Source: Paracoccaceae bacterium (GTDB lineage Bacteria > Pseudomonadota > Alphaproteobacteria > Rhodobacterales > Rhodobacteraceae). From it: a stretch of 64,000 nt of DNA. The stretch is from positions 2,909,649-2,973,648 of the forward strand of contig CP075370.1 in the NCBI GenBank assembly GCA_019454225.1. Direction: 5' to 3'. A program made the translations under genes and the position numbers. The notes below the pieces were generated by a model that saw nothing but the letters and a program-made list of their open reading frames with translations, was not told where the DNA came from and searched no databases. Of this stretch, positions 16,504 through 25,167 are shown piece after piece. Position 1 is the stretch's first letter; every line of letters starts with the position of its first letter.

Positions 16504-17163
16504 ATGATCGCGTTCGAGAATGTCAGCAAGTCCTTCTGGACGGGCACGCAGCGCAAGGTGATCCTTGACCGCGCTTCGTTCCGGGTGGAGCTGGGGCGCT
16601 CGCTGGGCATCCTTGCGCCGAACGGCACCGGCAAGACCACGATCATCAACATGATGGCGGGGCTGGAGAAGCCGGACGAGGGGCAGATCTTCCGCACCTC
16701 GCGCATCTCGTTTCCGCTGGGCTTCATGGGCGGGGTCGTGACCAAGCACACGGCGACCGAGAATTCCAGGTACATCGCGCGGCTCTACGGGCTGGACCCC
16801 GACTATGTCGAGGGGTTCTGCCGCTGGATGGCCGGCATCGGCGAGTATTTCGACCGGCCGGTGGGTGTCTACAGCCAGGGGATGAAGGCGCGCTTCACCT
16901 TCTCGCTGATGCTTGCGCTTGAGTTCGACATCTACCTGATCGACGAGGGGATGCCCTCGACCTCGGATGTCGAGTTCAACCGCCGCGCGGGCGCGATCCT
17001 GCGCGAGAGGCTGACGCGGGCCACGGTGGTGGTGGTGTCGCACCAGCCCCAGACGATCGAGAAATTCTGCCGTCAGGCGGCCGTGCTGCGGCACGGGCAG
17101 CTCTACATGTTCGAGACCCTCGAGGAAGCGAAGCGTCTGTATGACTACGAAGCTCAAAGCTAG
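16504..17163 (+). CDS. kpsT: Capsule polysaccharide ABC exporter ATPase
   Basis: ATPase of a KpsMT-type exporter that moves capsular polysaccharide across the inner membrane; 219 residues. The Walker A is APNGTGKTT, with alanine for the first glycine. The signature region is YSQGMKARFTFSL rather than LSGGQ, as is usual for KpsT, Walker B is YLIDEGMPS and the switch His is VVSHQP. It overlaps kpsE by 23 bp. The membrane partner KpsM, normally encoded just upstream, is absent: the upstream neighbour is a divergent sugar enzyme gene. Confidence 0.88.
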   Translation: MIAFENVSKSFWTGTQRKVILDRASFRVELGRSLGILAPNGTGKTTIINMMAGLEKPDEGQIFRTSRISFPLGFMGGVVTKHTATENSRYIARLYGLDPDYVEGFCRWMAGIGEYFDRPVGVYSQGMKARFTFSLMLALEFDIYLIDEGMPSTSDVEFNRRAGAILRERLTRATVVVVSHQPQTIEKFCRQAAVLRHGQLYMFETLEEAKRLYDYEAQS

Positions 17164-18913
17164 GCGGTTCCGCCTGCGGCGCCCCGAATTTCCTGCGGTC
17201 GCACCGATGCCCGCCGGCGAGGACGATCTGCTGTTCGACAACCTGACCGATGACGGTTTCGGGCCGGAGCCCTTTCCGACCGCCGCCGCCCCGGCGCCGG
17301 CCCCGCCGCCGCAGGCCCCCGCCCGCCCGCCGGGGATCGCCCCGCCCGCCGCCCGTGCCGTTCCCGCCGCCAATCCGGGCGACATCGCGGGCCCCGGCGA
17401 GGTCGCGTCAGAGGCCGATCTGGCCGCGATCCGGCGCGAGGGGCTGACGGGCCGGCAGTTGCGCCTGGCGCGGCGCATCGCGCAGAAGCACGGCCTTGCC
17501 GCCACATCCGACTTCGACGCGGTGCGCCTGCTGCGCCGCAAGGGCATCGACCCGTTCCAGCGCGGCAACGTGCTGGATCTGGTGCTGCCCGGAACCCCGC
17601 CCGAGGGGGCGGAGGCGCAGACCCTGCCCGCCGCCATGCCCGAACCGCCCGCGACCGGCCGGGCACTGACCACCACACCGGGCGAAGGCGATGGCGTGCG
17701 CCTTCCGCAGACGGTGAAGCCGCCGCGCCTGCCCAGCCCCGAGGTGCGCGCCGATACCGCCCATGCCGCCGACATCCTGAAGATCCAGAAGGACATCGCG
17801 CGCCGCCGCAAGAAGAAATCGGCGCTGCTGCTGGCGCGGCTGCTGTTCTTCGTGGGCCTGCCCACCTTCATCTGCGGCTGGTATTTCTACATCGTGGCCA
17901 CACCGCTTTACGCCACCAAGTCGGAATTCGTGATCCAGCAGTCGAACAACCCGGCCGCCGCCGCAGGGGGGCTGGGCGGGCTGCTGCAGGGGTCGCCCTT
18001 TGCGACGCAGCAGGATTCGATTGCCGTGCAGGGCTATCTGCAGTCGCGCGAGGCGATGCAGCGGCTGGATGCCGACCACGGCTTCCGCGCGCATTTCAGC
18101 CAGCCCACGCTCGACCCGATCGTGCGGCTGGAACCCGATGCGAGTTCGGAGAAGACCTACAAGACCTATCAGAACAACATCCAGATCAGCTATGACCCGA
18201 CCGAGGGCATCATCAAGATGGAGGTCATCGCCGCCGATCCCGAGACCTCGGCGGAATTCTCGCGCGCGCTGATCCGCTATGCCGAGGGGCAGGTGGACCA
18301 GCTGACGCAGCGCCTGCGCGAGGACCAGATGCAGGGCGCGCGGCAGAGCTATGAGGACGCCGAGGCCAAGATGCTCGATGCGCAGCGGCGCGTGGTCGAG
18401 TTGCAGGAACAGTACAAGGTGCTGTCCTCCGAGGTCGAGGTCTCGCTGATCACCCAGCAGATCGGGCAACTGGAAACCCTGCTGACACAGGACCGGCTGT
18501 CGTTGCAGCAGATGCAGGCCAATGCCAACCCCAACACCAGCCGGATGGACCCGCTGATCCGGCGTATCGCCACGCTCGAATCCGAGATCGCCGCGCTGCG
18601 CGCCAAGCTGACCGAGGACAGCGCCGACGGCCTTTCGATCGCCAAGGTGCAGGGCGAATTGCTGGTGGCGCAGGCCGATGTGCAGACCCGCCAGATGCTG
18701 CTGGCGCAATCGCTGTCGGCGATGGAAGCGGCGCGCGTCGAGGCGAACCGCCAGGTGCGCTATCTGTCGCTGTCGGTCAGCCCCGTGCCGCCCGACGAGG
18801 CAACCTATCCCCGCGCCTTCGAGAACACGATGGTGGCGATGCTGATCTTCGCGGGCATCTACCTGATGGTGTCGATGACGGCGGCGATCCTGCGCGAACA
18901 GGTCTCGGCCTGA
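17141..18913 (+). CDS. kpsE: Capsule polysaccharide export inner-membrane/periplasmic protein, KpsE-like
   Basis: Polysaccharide co-polymerase/adaptor of 590 residues linking the inner-membrane exporter to the outer membrane. A long cytoplasmic N-terminus is rich in proline and alanine and carries RRIAQKHGLAATSDFDAVRL and LLRRKGIDPFQRGN. The first membrane helix is at about 226-253 (LLFFVGLPTFICGWYFYIV). A periplasmic domain with long coiled coil follows (QLTQRLREDQMQGARQSYED onward), and a second helix near the end (MVAMLIFAGIYLMVSMTAAIL). It starts inside the kpsT gene. The roughly 220-residue N-terminal extension is longer than in the E. coli protein, as remembered. Confidence 0.85.
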   Translation: MTTKLKARRFRLRRPEFPAVAPMPAGEDDLLFDNLTDDGFGPEPFPTAAAPAPAPPPQAPARPPGIAPPAARAVPAANPGDIAGPGEVASEADLAAIRREGLTGRQLRLARRIAQKHGLAATSDFDAVRLLRRKGIDPFQRGNVLDLVLPGTPPEGAEAQTLPAAMPEPPATGRALTTTPGEGDGVRLPQTVKPPRLPSPEVRADTAHAADILKIQKDIARRRKKKSALLLARLLFFVGLPTFICGWYFYIVATPLYATKSEFVIQQSNNPAAAAGGLGGLLQGSPFATQQDSIAVQGYLQSREAMQRLDADHGFRAHFSQPTLDPIVRLEPDASSEKTYKTYQNNIQISYDPTEGIIKMEVIAADPETSAEFSRALIRYAEGQVDQLTQRLREDQMQGARQSYEDAEAKMLDAQRRVVELQEQYKVLSSEVEVSLITQQIGQLETLLTQDRLSLQQMQANANPNTSRMDPLIRRIATLESEIAALRAKLTEDSADGLSIAKVQGELLVAQADVQTRQMLLAQSLSAMEAARVEANRQVRYLSLSVSPVPPDEATYPRAFENTMVAMLIFAGIYLMVSMTAAILREQVSA

Positions 18914-18973
18914 GGATCCGGACGTCCGGCCCGCCATCCGGCGGGGCGGACGGCCCGGGCCCTGGCCGCAGGA

Positions 18974-19291
18974 TCACCCCTGGCGCGCGGCCTTTTCGGC
19001 CAGCCCGGACACGCCCGCGCGGCGGTCGAGTTCGGCCCCGACCTCGGCCAGCGTCACGCCGCGCGCGGCGAGCATGACCGTCAGGTGGAACACGACGTCC
19101 GCGGCCTCGGACAGCAGGCGGTCGCGGTCGCCACGGACCGCCTCGATCACCGCCTCGACCGCCTCTTCCCCGAACTTCCTTGCGCAGGTCTCGGGCCCCG
19201 CCGACAGCAGCTTGGCGGTCCAGGAACTGGCCGGGTCGGCGCCGGCGCGGGCGGCCACGGTTGCGGCAAGGCGGTCGAAAGGATGGGTCAT
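18974..19291 (-). CDS. hisE: Phosphoribosyl-ATP diphosphatase
   Basis: Hydrolyses phosphoribosyl-ATP to phosphoribosyl-AMP, the second step of histidine synthesis; 105 residues. The all-helical MazG-like fold shows [13 protein letters not shown] and [13 protein letters not shown], containing the acidic metal-binding residues. Its ATG overlaps the hisF stop (ATGA), so translation is coupled. It is the last gene of the leftward histidine segment and converges with kpsE. Confidence 0.95.
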   Translation of the reverse strand: MTHPFDRLAATVAARAGADPASSWTAKLLSAGPETCARKFGEEAVEAVIEAVRGDRDRLLSEAADVVFHLTVMLAARGVTLAEVGAELDRRAGVSGLAEKAARQG

Positions 19292-20049
19292 GCGGGCCTC
19301 ACGGGGATGCCGGCGGCGGCCATGCGCGCCTTGGCCTCGGCGATCGTATAGGTGCCGAAGTGGAAGATCGAGGCGGCCAGCACCGCCGCCGCGCCACCGT
19401 CGCGCACGCCTTCGACCAGATGGTCAAGCGTACCGACCCCGCCCGAGGCGATGACCGGCACCGGCACCGCATCGACGACGGCGCGCGTCAGGGCGATGTC
19501 AAACCCGGCCCGCGTTCCGTCGCGGTCCATCGAGGTCAGCAGGATCTCGCCCGCGCCCCGTTCGGCCACGCGGCGGGCGAACGCCACCGCGTCGATGCCG
19601 GTGGGGCGCCGCCCGCCATGGGTGAAGATCTCCCACCGGTCAGGCGCCACCGCCTTGGCGTCGATGGCCACCACGATGCACTGCGACCCGAAGCGGTCGG
19701 CACAGGCCGCCACCACGTCGGGGTCGGCCACGGCGGCGGAATTCAGGCTGACCTTGTCCGCCCCGGCCAGCAGCAATGCACGCACGTCCTCGGGCGCGCG
19801 CACCCCGCCGCCCACGGTCAGCGGCATGAAGCAGCGTTCGGCAGTGCGGGTGACCAGATCGAACATCGTGCCGCGGTTTTCATGCGTGGCCTTGATGTCG
19901 AGAAAGCACAGCTCATCCGCACCGGCCGCGTCATAGGCTGCCGCCGCCTCGACCGGATCGCCCGCGTCGATCAGGTCGACGAAGTTCACGCCCTTGACCA
20001 CGCGGCCCTCGGCCACGTCCAGACAGGGAATGATGCGGGTTTTCAGCAT
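19288..20049 (-). CDS. hisF: Imidazole glycerol phosphate synthase, cyclase subunit
   Basis: TIM-barrel subunit that, with HisH, makes imidazole glycerol phosphate and AICAR; 253 residues, the normal length. Catalytic Asp in IIPCLDV near the N-terminus and the second Asp in LTSMDRDGT are present, and phosphate-binding GGGVR and ASGGVG loops are clear. The true start is [11 protein letters not shown] at 20049; the longer open frame reads through upstream DNA on the strand opposite the HNH gene. Its partner hisH is about 10 kb away on the other strand. Confidence 0.96.
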   Translation of the reverse strand: MLKTRIIPCLDVAEGRVVKGVNFVDLIDAGDPVEAAAAYDAAGADELCFLDIKATHENRGTMFDLVTRTAERCFMPLTVGGGVRAPEDVRALLLAGADKVSLNSAAVADPDVVAACADRFGSQCIVVAIDAKAVAPDRWEIFTHGGRRPTGIDAVAFARRVAERGAGEILLTSMDRDGTRAGFDIALTRAVVDAVPVPVIASGGVGTLDHLVEGVRDGGAAAVLAASIFHFGTYTIAEAKARMAAAGIPVRPA

Positions 20050-20163
20050 GGCGCCTGATTGCCGCGCCGACCGCGGAAAGGCAAGCGCCAAGCGGGGCGC
20101 CACGGCCGCATGCCACGGCCGGAAAACGCTTGCCAGACCGCGCCGGATTGATTTCCTGGCGGC

Positions 20164-21084
20164 ATGGCAAAGCTGATCCTGATGCACAAGGCGGACTCGA
20201 TCTACGACGACGAGCCTGACGTGGTCTATGATTTCCCCAGGACCTACCTGAAGCCCATGCAGGAGGGGGTCGGTGACTGGGCGATCTACTACGAGCCGGT
20301 CAAGGCCGGGCCGCGCGGGTATTTCGCCGTGGCCAGGATCAGGGGGATCGTGCCGAAGCCGGGGGTCGAGGGGCGGTTCCTGGCGCTTATCGCGCCGGAC
20401 AGCTATCTGCCCTTCGACCGCGAGGTTCCGCGCCTGCGCGACGGCCGGCCGCTGGAGGCGGCACTGGCGGCAGCGGACGGTTCGCCGAAATCGGGCGGTG
20501 CGCAGCAGCTGGCGGTGCGCCGCCTGCCCGACCACGAGTTTGCCCGGATCGTCGCGCTGGGCCTGCCCGCCGACCTGATCGAGGCCGAAGCCGCGCGATA
20601 CGATCCGCAGCGCCCCGGGGCAGAGGATCCCGCGGCGCCGTTTGACCGGCCGGTCATCGAGCGCCTGACCAGCCGCCCCTACCGGGATGTCGCCTTTCGC
20701 CGCAAGGTGCGTGCCGCCTATGACTATCGCTGTGCGATCTCCGGTCTGCGGCTGCGCAATGGCGGCGGGCGGCCCGAGGTGCAGGCCGCGCATATCCGCC
20801 CGGTGGAACACCAGGGCAGCGACTCGGTCCGCAACGGGCTGGCCCTGTCGGGCACGGTGCACTGGATGTTCGACCGGGGCCTGCTGTCGGTGGCCGAGGA
20901 CATGACGATCCTTGTCTCGCGCAACAAGGTGCCGGCCGAGGTGGCGGCCCGGCTGGTCCGGCCGGAAGGGCGGCTGTGCCTGCCGCGCGACCCGCGCGAC
21001 TGGCCACATCGCGACAGCCTGGCATGGCACCGCGAGAACGTCTTTGGCCAGATCACGCTGGAGGGCGCGGCACCCTGGGGCTGA
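20164..21084 (+). CDS. HNH endonuclease with PUA/EVE-like N-terminal domain (possible type IV restriction enzyme)
   Basis: A 306-residue protein encoded opposite to the flanking hisA and hisF genes. The C-terminal half is an HNH nuclease domain of the HNH_2 type: [12 protein letters not shown], His210 in AAHIRP, Asn224 in RNGLALSG and His233 in TVHWMFD form the catalytic set. The N-terminal 80 residues ([20 protein letters not shown]) look like a small beta-barrel reader domain, similar in style to PUA/EVE-type domains that bind modified bases. The combination suggests a nuclease for modified DNA. Domain assignment of the N-terminus is inference. It ends 13 bp before hisA, convergent. There is no methylase gene nearby. 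Confidence 0.75.
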   Translation: MAKLILMHKADSIYDDEPDVVYDFPRTYLKPMQEGVGDWAIYYEPVKAGPRGYFAVARIRGIVPKPGVEGRFLALIAPDSYLPFDREVPRLRDGRPLEAALAAADGSPKSGGAQQLAVRRLPDHEFARIVALGLPADLIEAEAARYDPQRPGAEDPAAPFDRPVIERLTSRPYRDVAFRRKVRAAYDYRCAISGLRLRNGGGRPEVQAAHIRPVEHQGSDSVRNGLALSGTVHWMFDRGLLSVAEDMTILVSRNKVPAEVAARLVRPEGRLCLPRDPRDWPHRDSLAWHRENVFGQITLEGAAPWG

Positions 21085-21097
21085 CGCGGCGGCGCGG

Positions 21098-21823
21098 TCA
21101 GGCGTTGCCGCGCAGCACCGCCAGCGCCTCGGCCAGGTCGATCGCCCCCTCATAGAGCGCCCGGCCCGAGATCGCGCCGGCGACCACGCCGGTATCGCGC
21201 AGGGCGATCAGGTCGTCCATCCGCGAGACGCCGCCCGAGGCGATGACCGGGATCGAGACCGCCCGCGCAAGCGCCTCGGTCGCCGCGACGTTGGGGCCCG
21301 CCATGGCGCCGTCGCGGTCGATGTCGGTATAGATCAGCGCGGCCACGCCCGCATCCTCGAAGCGCAACGCCAGATCGGTGGCCTGCACCTCGGTCACATC
21401 GGCCCAGCCGCGCGTCGCGACCATGCCGCCCTTCGCGTCGATGCCCACCGCCACCCGGCCGGGAAAGGCCCGCGCGGCGGCACGCACGAAGCCCGGATCC
21501 TCGACCGCCGCCGTTCCGAGGATGACGCGCGCCACGCCTGCGGCCAGCCACATCTCGGCGGTCGCCATGTCGCGGATGCCGCCGCCCAGCTGGCAGGGCA
21601 CATCGACCGCCCCGAGGATCGCCCCGACCGCCGCGCCGTTGACCGGGGTGCCCGCGAAGGCGCCGTTCAGATCCACCAGATGCAGCCAGGCGCAGCCCGC
21701 TGCGGCAAAGGCGGCCGCCTGCGCGGCTGGGTCGGTGCCGAAGACCGTGGCGCTGTCCATGTCGCCGCGCAGCAGGCGCACGCAGGCGCCGTCCTTCAGG
21801 TCGATGGCCGGATAGAGGATCAT
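21098..21823 (-). CDS. hisA: Phosphoribosylformimino-5-aminoimidazole carboxamide ribotide isomerase
   Basis: TIM-barrel isomerase that converts ProFAR to PRFAR in histidine synthesis; 241 residues. Start [18 protein letters not shown]. Catalytic Asp in PAIDLK and Asp in YTDIDRDG, with LGGGIR and ASGGVS phosphate loops, are as expected. It is separated from hisF by the opposite-strand HNH gene, so the two histidine genes cannot share a simple compact operon as they do in many relatives. Confidence 0.96.
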   Translation of the reverse strand: MILYPAIDLKDGACVRLLRGDMDSATVFGTDPAAQAAAFAAAGCAWLHLVDLNGAFAGTPVNGAAVGAILGAVDVPCQLGGGIRDMATAEMWLAAGVARVILGTAAVEDPGFVRAAARAFPGRVAVGIDAKGGMVATRGWADVTEVQATDLALRFEDAGVAALIYTDIDRDGAMAGPNVAATEALARAVSIPVIASGGVSRMDDLIALRDTGVVAGAISGRALYEGAIDLAEALAVLRGNA

Positions 21824-22009
21824 GCGCAGCCCCCGGTGGATGTCGCGTCGGTGGATCGTCGGGCGCCCTGTCGCACGGGGGGATGGCCTTGCCAAGACCC
21901 CGCGCCCGCCCCCCGACCCGGCGCGGCATGCCCCGGACCCCACGTCACGCTTGCCCGAATCCCCCGCTGCGCGCAGAGAATCGGCCATCACCTCAGGGAG
22001 GAGGACACC

Positions 22010-22402
22010 ATGAAGACCACCCTCGCACTCGCCACCGCGCTGGCCCTCGTGGCCGGCATGGCCGCCGCCGACCCGGTTCTGGGCGTCTGGAAGACCAAGC
22101 CCGACGACAACGGCAACTTCGGCCATGTCGACGTCAAGGCCTGTGGGGCCGCCGTCTGCGGCACGCTGGTCAAGGCCTTCGGCAAGGACGGCAAGGAAAT
22201 GGCCTCGCCCAATGTCGGCAAGCGGATCATCTGGGACATGAAGGCCAAGGGCGGCGGTGCCTATGGCGACGGCAAGATCTGGTCGCCCGACCGCGACAAG
22301 ACCTACAATTCCAAGATGCAGCTGAACGGCAACAGCCTGGCGGTATCGGGCTGCGTCCTGGGCATCTGCCGCGACGGCGGCACCTGGACACGGGTGAAAT
22401 AA
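22010..22402 (+). CDS. DUF2147 secreted protein
   Basis: Small exported protein of 130 residues. A Sec signal ([20 protein letters not shown]) precedes a beta-rich DUF2147 domain starting [13 protein letters not shown], with paired cysteines in [15 protein letters not shown] and [14 protein letters not shown] strong GGGAGGAGG site precedes the ATG, which fixes the start; the long upstream frame overlaps the HNH and hisA region and is not real. The role is unknown; the family is periplasmic. Confidence 0.85.
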   Translation: MKTTLALATALALVAGMAAADPVLGVWKTKPDDNGNFGHVDVKACGAAVCGTLVKAFGKDGKEMASPNVGKRIIWDMKAKGGGAYGDGKIWSPDRDKTYNSKMQLNGNSLAVSGCVLGICRDGGTWTRVK

Positions 22403-22473
22403 CCCGCAAGGACCGGGTCGCGCCCGACGCGGCCCGGGGCCAGGATGGCACGGCCGCCTGACCGGAGCCACCG

Positions 22474-23349
22474 ATGCCCTCGCCTGTGATGTCCCGCGCC
22501 GACTGGGCGCTTCTTCTGCTGCTGTCGGTCCTGTGGGGCGGGTCGTTCCTGTTCGTGGCCCTGGCGCTGCGGGGACTCGCGCCCCTGACGCTGGTATGGC
22601 TGCGCGTCGCGCTGGCGGCGCTGGTGCTGCTGGCGGTGCTGCGGGCGGGCGGCACCGCGCTGCCGCCGCGCCGGGCCTGGGGCGCGCTGGCGGTGATGGG
22701 GCTGGTGAACAACGCCCTGCCCTTCACCCTGATCGCCGTGGCGCAGGGGCAGATCGACGCGGGCCTTGCGGCAACGCTGAACGCCACGACGCCGCTGTTC
22801 ACCGTGATCGTGGCCGCCGCCGCCGGGGTGGAACGGGTCGGCGGCCTGCGCGTCGCGGGCGTGCTTGCGGGGCTTGCGGGTGTCGCGGCCCTGATGGGCG
22901 GCGGTGCCGGGGCGCCGGGGGCGCAGGCGCTGTGCCTGGGCGCGGCCCTTCTCTATGCGCTGGCGGGGGTCTGGGGGCGGCGGCTGGCCGGGCTTGGCCT
23001 GTCGCCGCCCGCCGCCGCCTTCGGGATGCTGGCGTCTGCCGCGCTGTGGCTGGCGCCGGTCGTGCTGATCCATGACACACCGTTCACGCGCGACGCGCCG
23101 GGGGCGGCGGCGCTGGCCTCTGTGGCGGCGCTCGCCGTGCTCTGCACCGCGCTGGCCTATCTGATCTATTTCCGGCTGCTGGCCCGGGCGGGGGCGGTCA
23201 ACCTGTCGCTGGTGACCTTCCTGATCCCGGTCAGCGCGATCGCGACGGGCGTGGCCTTTCTGGCCGAGCACGTGGGGCCCGCGCAGGTGGCGGGGCTGGT
23301 GCTGATCGGGGTGGGTCTTTGGCTGGTCACAAGGGGGGCACGGGCATGA
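22474..23349 (+). CDS. EamA/DMT-family transporter
   Basis: Ten-helix drug/metabolite transporter of 291 residues, with two repeated EamA units. The first begins with [32 protein letters not shown] and the second after [19 protein letters not shown]. Substrate cannot be read from sequence; amino-acid or metabolite export is typical. Its stop overlaps the start of the Ada-domain gene (ATGA), so the pair is co-translated. Confidence 0.9.
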   Translation: MPSPVMSRADWALLLLLSVLWGGSFLFVALALRGLAPLTLVWLRVALAALVLLAVLRAGGTALPPRRAWGALAVMGLVNNALPFTLIAVAQGQIDAGLAATLNATTPLFTVIVAAAAGVERVGGLRVAGVLAGLAGVAALMGGGAGAPGAQALCLGAALLYALAGVWGRRLAGLGLSPPAAAFGMLASAALWLAPVVLIHDTPFTRDAPGAAALASVAALAVLCTALAYLIYFRLLARAGAVNLSLVTFLIPVSAIATGVAFLAEHVGPAQVAGLVLIGVGLWLVTRGARA

Positions 23350-23585
23350 CGGGACGTTCGCCGCAGGACGAGGAATGGGCGGCGCTGGCCGCGCGGGCGC
23401 CGTCGCCCTGGTTCTATGCCGTGGTGACGACCGGCATCGTCTGCCGCGCGGGCTGCACCGCACGCACGCCGCTGCGGCGGAACGTGCGGCTGTTCGCCGA
23501 TCTTGCGCAGGCGCAGGCGGCGGGGTTCCGGCCCTGCCGCCGCTGCCGCCCCGCCGACACCGCCCCGGGCGGAACCCTGCCATAG
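23346..23585 (+). CDS. Stand-alone Ada-type metal-binding domain protein
   Basis: A 79-residue protein consisting almost only of the zinc-binding domain of Ada. The four cysteines of the site are visible (IVCRAGCTART and CRRCRP), with WFYAVVTTGI and PLRRNVRLF as in the family. In Ada one of these cysteines takes the methyl group from DNA phosphotriesters. The AraC and methyltransferase domains of Ada are missing. It overlaps the DMT transporter gene by 4 bp. The ATG at 23346 is chosen for that overlap. Independent function is uncertain: it could be a repair or metal-binding remnant. Confidence 0.8.
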   Translation: MTGRSPQDEEWAALAARAPSPWFYAVVTTGIVCRAGCTARTPLRRNVRLFADLAQAQAAGFRPCRRCRPADTAPGGTLP

Positions 23586-23656
23586 GCGGCGCGGCCCGGC
23601 TTTCGCGGCGCGCGCGCATAGGCTAGCAGGGCAGCGGCCCCCTGCCGGAGAGACCG

Positions 23657-24112
23657 ATGCACCGCCGTGCCCTGATCCTGTCGCTTGCCGCCCTTGCCGC
23701 CTGCGGGCGCGGGGCATCGTCGCTGTCCGACAGCACCCCGCTGCATGCCAACGAAACGCCGGAACTGCGGCGGCTGATCAACCACCATGCGGATGCGAAC
23801 GGTGTGCCGCGCAGCCTGGTGCACCGGGTGGTGATCCGCGAAAGCCGCCACCGGCCCGGGGCGCGCAACGGCCCCTACTACGGTCTGATGCAGATCCTGC
23901 CGCAGACTGCCCGCACCATGGGGTTCCGGGGGCAGCCGCAGGACCTGCTGGATGCCGACACGAACCTGACCTATGGCGTCCGCTATCTGCGGGGCGCCTG
24001 GCTGCTGGCAGACGGCAGCGAGGAACGCGCGGTCATGTGGTATGCGCGCGGCTATTACTACGAGGCCAAGCGGCGGGGCATGCTGGTGGAAACCGGCCTG
24101 CGGTCGGGCTGA
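23657..24112 (+). CDS. Lytic transglycosylase domain lipoprotein
   Basis: Peptidoglycan-cleaving SLT-type enzyme, 151 residues. The N-terminus is a lipoprotein signal with lipobox LAAC (Cys16). The catalytic glutamate is in VVIRESRHRPGA, followed by YYGLMQILPQTARTMGF and NLTYGVRYLRG, the usual SLT motifs. CCGGAGAG precedes the start. It converges with the 129-residue gene, and a small palindrome covers both stop codons. Confidence 0.88.
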   Translation: MHRRALILSLAALAACGRGASSLSDSTPLHANETPELRRLINHHADANGVPRSLVHRVVIRESRHRPGARNGPYYGLMQILPQTARTMGFRGQPQDLLDADTNLTYGVRYLRGAWLLADGSEERAVMWYARGYYYEAKRRGMLVETGLRSG

Positions 24113-24116
24113 GCGG

Positions 24117-24506
24117 TCAGCTCATCTCCTTCTTCCGCTTGGCGGCGTTGGTGGCCATGGTGGCCGCCACGCCCTTCGCCTCCTCATAGGCGCCCTTGTC
24201 CTTGCCTTCCTTGTCCTTGGCGAGCTTCAGCAACTCCGCCGCCGTGGACTTGGCGGCATCGGCCACGCCGCCCATCGCGTCCACCATGGGCTTGAGATCC
24301 TTCTTCGCGGCCTCGAGCGTCTTGATGCAGGCCTCGATCTCGGACAGTTTCAGACCCGGCACGTCGGCGGGCATCGAGAACGACGATTTTGTCGCGCCCT
24401 CAAGCGCCTTGAGCGCCTTGGACAGGTCGCCGTTCTTGTAGTCCTTGGGTTTCACCTTCTCCCAGGTGGCAGCCTTCAGGGACGTATCGACGACGGTTGC
24501 ACCCAT
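24117..24506 (-). CDS. Small lysine-rich helical protein of unknown function
   Basis: A 129-residue acidic/lysine-rich protein, with no signal peptide or membrane helix. It begins MGATVVDTSLKAATWEKVKPKDY; the middle and end are predicted long helices (IEACIKTLEAAKKDLKPMVD, AAELLKLAKDKEGK) and the tail is KRKKEMS. A very strong AAGGAGGA ribosome site at the right distance indicates high expression. There is no recognised domain and no homologue known to me. Its style (charged, helical, no cysteine-rich fold) resembles the unknown proteins at 1927-6451 and 36734-38104, but I could not align them. Confidence 0.65.
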   Translation of the reverse strand: MGATVVDTSLKAATWEKVKPKDYKNGDLSKALKALEGATKSSFSMPADVPGLKLSEIEACIKTLEAAKKDLKPMVDAMGGVADAAKSTAAELLKLAKDKEGKDKGAYEEAKGVAATMATNAAKRKKEMS

Positions 24507-24641
24507 TCTGTCCTCCTTCGCTGGAAACAGTGGCAGCAGTTCCGATCCGCTCAGTTCCCGGCGTCCCGCAGCGGTCGGTGCCGACAGCGTGCCGCGCAGG
24601 CGGGATTCGCGCAAGCGCGGACCGGCCGGGCACCGGGGCGG

Positions 24642-25094
24642 TCAGGCCCGGTCATCCTTGGGGCTGCCCATCACGACAAAGGTGGTCAGCGCCTGCACCT
24701 GCGGCAGCACGCCCAGCACCTCGGTATGGAAATGCTTGTAGGCCGCCAGATCCGCGGCCTCGACCCGCAGCAGGTATTCGACCGAGCCCGTGATGTTGTG
24801 GCATTCCCGCACCTCGGGGGCCCGGGCCACCGCGCGCTCGAACGCCTCCTGCGCGTCCTTGGTGTGGCGGTTCAGCCCGACCGTGACATAGGCCACGAAG
24901 CCGACCCCCAGTTTCGCGGGGTCAAGAACGGCCCGGTAGCCCCGGATCAGCCCCGCGCGCTCCATCTCCTGCACGCGGCGCAGGCAGGCCGAGGGCGACA
25001 GACCCACCCGTGCCGCCAGGTCGAGGTTGGCCATGCGCCCATCGCGCGACAGTTCGCGCAATATCCGGCGGTTCATGTCGTCCAGTTTCGTCAT
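24642..25094 (-). CDS. Lrp/AsnC-family regulator
   Basis: Feast/famine regulator of 150 residues. Winged helix-turn-helix at the N-terminus (LAARVGLSPSACLRRVQEME), then an effector-binding RAM domain (VTVGLNRHTKDAQEAFE, HNITGSVEYLLRVEAAD). Start MTKLDDMNRRIL at 25094. It is divergent from the LysE exporter with 73 bp between, and an inverted repeat in the gap suggests it controls the exporter and itself in response to an amino acid. Confidence 0.9.
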   Translation of the reverse strand: MTKLDDMNRRILRELSRDGRMANLDLAARVGLSPSACLRRVQEMERAGLIRGYRAVLDPAKLGVGFVAYVTVGLNRHTKDAQEAFERAVARAPEVRECHNITGSVEYLLRVEAADLAAYKHFHTEVLGVLPQVQALTTFVVMGSPKDDRA

Positions 25095-25135
25095 GGATTG
25101 CAGGAGTAGCCGCAGGACGCACCATTTTGCAATCC
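25095..25135. promoter_or_regulatory. Candidate Lrp-type operator between the Lrp and LysE genes
   Basis: GGATTGCA (25095-25102) and its perfect reverse complement TGCAATCC (25128-25135) flank the centre of the 73-bp divergent gap. A further GGATTGC occurs near 25158. Position and symmetry fit binding by the adjacent Lrp-type protein; not tested. Confidence 0.45.
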
Positions 25136-25167
25136 GTACCCGCTTGATCCGGTGCAGGATTGCGCGC

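Noticed and set aside
16180-17871. 563-codon minus-strand open frame across AraD1, kpsT and kpsE
   Set aside because: Overlaps three well-supported genes on both strands, and its composition is that of an antisense frame.
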